Source: Parcubacteria group bacterium GW2011_GWB1_42_6 (lineage in GTDB: Bacteria > Patescibacteriota > Minisyncoccia > Portnoybacterales > GWB1-42-6). From it: 6,309 nt of DNA. Location of the stretch: NCBI GenBank assembly GCA_000997475.1, contig LCEC01000038.1, positions 2,293-8,601 of the forward strand, in the 5' to 3' direction. The position numbers and the translations under genes were made by a program. A model generated the notes under the pieces. The model had not been told where the DNA came from. It was given only the letters and a program-made list of their open reading frames with translations, and searched no databases. Numbering within the stretch: position 1 is the stretch's first letter; every line of letters begins with the position of its first letter. This document shows positions 6,124 through 6,309 of this stretch, in pieces.

Positions 6124-6309
6124 GTGGAAAAAAGAAAGATCGATTATGATTATGACGGGCTCATCCTTCCTAAAAAGAAAACCAAGAAACTCAAGGTTTC
6201 GGTTGAAGACAAAGTCGTCTGTGCGAGATATATCGGAGCGGTTTTGGAAAACGTGAAAGTCGGGGATTCGCCGCAGTGGCTCCGAAACAGGTTGGAGAAA
6301 TCCGGAATC
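6124..6309 (+). CDS. Phenylalanyl-tRNA synthetase beta chain-like protein starting at the B3/B4 domain (3' end outside window)
   Basis: Sixty-two codons are present and the frame stays open to the window end. After a polar N-terminus (EKRKIDYDYDGLILPKKKTKK), residues 23-62 read KLKVSVEDKVVCARYIGAVL then ENVKVGDSPQWLRNRLEKSGI. This matches the entry to the B3/B4 domain of PheT, where family members read roughly V-D-x-x-x-C-x-R-Y, then V-x-V-G-x-S-P-x-W-L-x-x-R-L-x-x-x-G-I, and continue with INNxVDxTNYV. In PheRS, beta pairs with the catalytic alpha chain to charge tRNA-Phe, and B3/B4 hydrolyses mischarged Tyr-tRNA-Phe. In standard PheT (about 800 residues) this block lies near residue 205-250, after the B1 and tRNA-binding OB-fold (B2) domains. 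Here only about 22 residues precede it, so those domains are absent. No pheS lies upstream; the neighbour is rpoC, across terminators. It may be an N-terminally reduced PheT, a stand-alone B3/B4 editing-type protein, or a decayed gene. The promoter and strong ribosome site argue against decay. Family call is firm, exact role is not. Confidence 0.8.
   Translation, partial: MEKRKIDYDYDGLILPKKKTKKLKVSVEDKVVCARYIGAVLENVKVGDSPQWLRNRLEKSGI

Noticed and set aside
6122..6258. GTG at 6122 in another frame after the same Shine-Dalgarno
   Set aside because: That frame reaches a TGA near 6256 and gives no family resemblance, while GTG 6124 gives a clear PheT-type sequence that stays open to the end.

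Overview
The window is an almost purely informational stretch of a bacterial chromosome. It holds the 3' half of rpoB (RNA polymerase beta), all of rpoC (beta prime), a 313-base intergenic region, and the first 62 codons of a gene whose protein matches the phenylalanyl-tRNA synthetase beta chain (PheT) family. All genes are on the + strand. The proteins are clearly bacterial: rpoB and rpoC are separate, there are two beta-prime zinc sites, and the NADFDGD and GEPGTQLTM motifs are present. The style of the proteins and the intergenic repeats built from aatttccaa words and C5/G5 palindromes suggest a Candidate Phyla Radiation (Patescibacteria, Parcubacteria-like) genome, probably a metagenome contig. 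This placement rests on memory of such sequences and was not computed. No in-frame TGA occurs in about 1,950 codons, which argues against the recoded Gracilibacteria/Absconditabacteria lineages.

Layout: 2-1972 rpoB, truncated at the left edge. 1971-2097 is an AT-rich inverted-repeat element with a GC-rich hairpin in its middle; it fills the rpoB-rpoC gap from the rpoB stop codon to about 8 bases before the rpoC ATG. 2106-5810 is rpoC, complete at 1234 codons. 5821-5855 is a strong, symmetrical intrinsic terminator, followed by a 25-base perfect palindrome (5856-5880) and a second terminator-like hairpin (5918-5940). 5985-6013 is a near-consensus sigma70-type promoter flanked by two dyads: TTGGCA-N9-TGCCAA just upstream of the -35 and TTAGAT-N6-ATCTAA exactly around the -10. 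A leader of about 100 nt with possible stem-loops leads to a strong Shine-Dalgarno and a GTG start at 6124.

How it works together: rpoB and rpoC are presumably co-transcribed to supply the two catalytic subunits of RNA polymerase, and transcription ends after rpoC. The last gene is an independent transcription unit with its own promoter.

The points most worth a second look are: (1) the PheT-like gene, which starts directly at the B3/B4 (editing) domain and lacks the usual roughly 170-200 N-terminal residues; (2) the operator-like dyads around its promoter; (3) the repeat element inside rpoBC, which overlaps the rpoC ribosome binding region; and (4) a trigger-loop Arg-to-Lys change in RpoC. 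I see no mobile-element gene, CRISPR array, tRNA or rRNA, and no wholly new multi-gene system.
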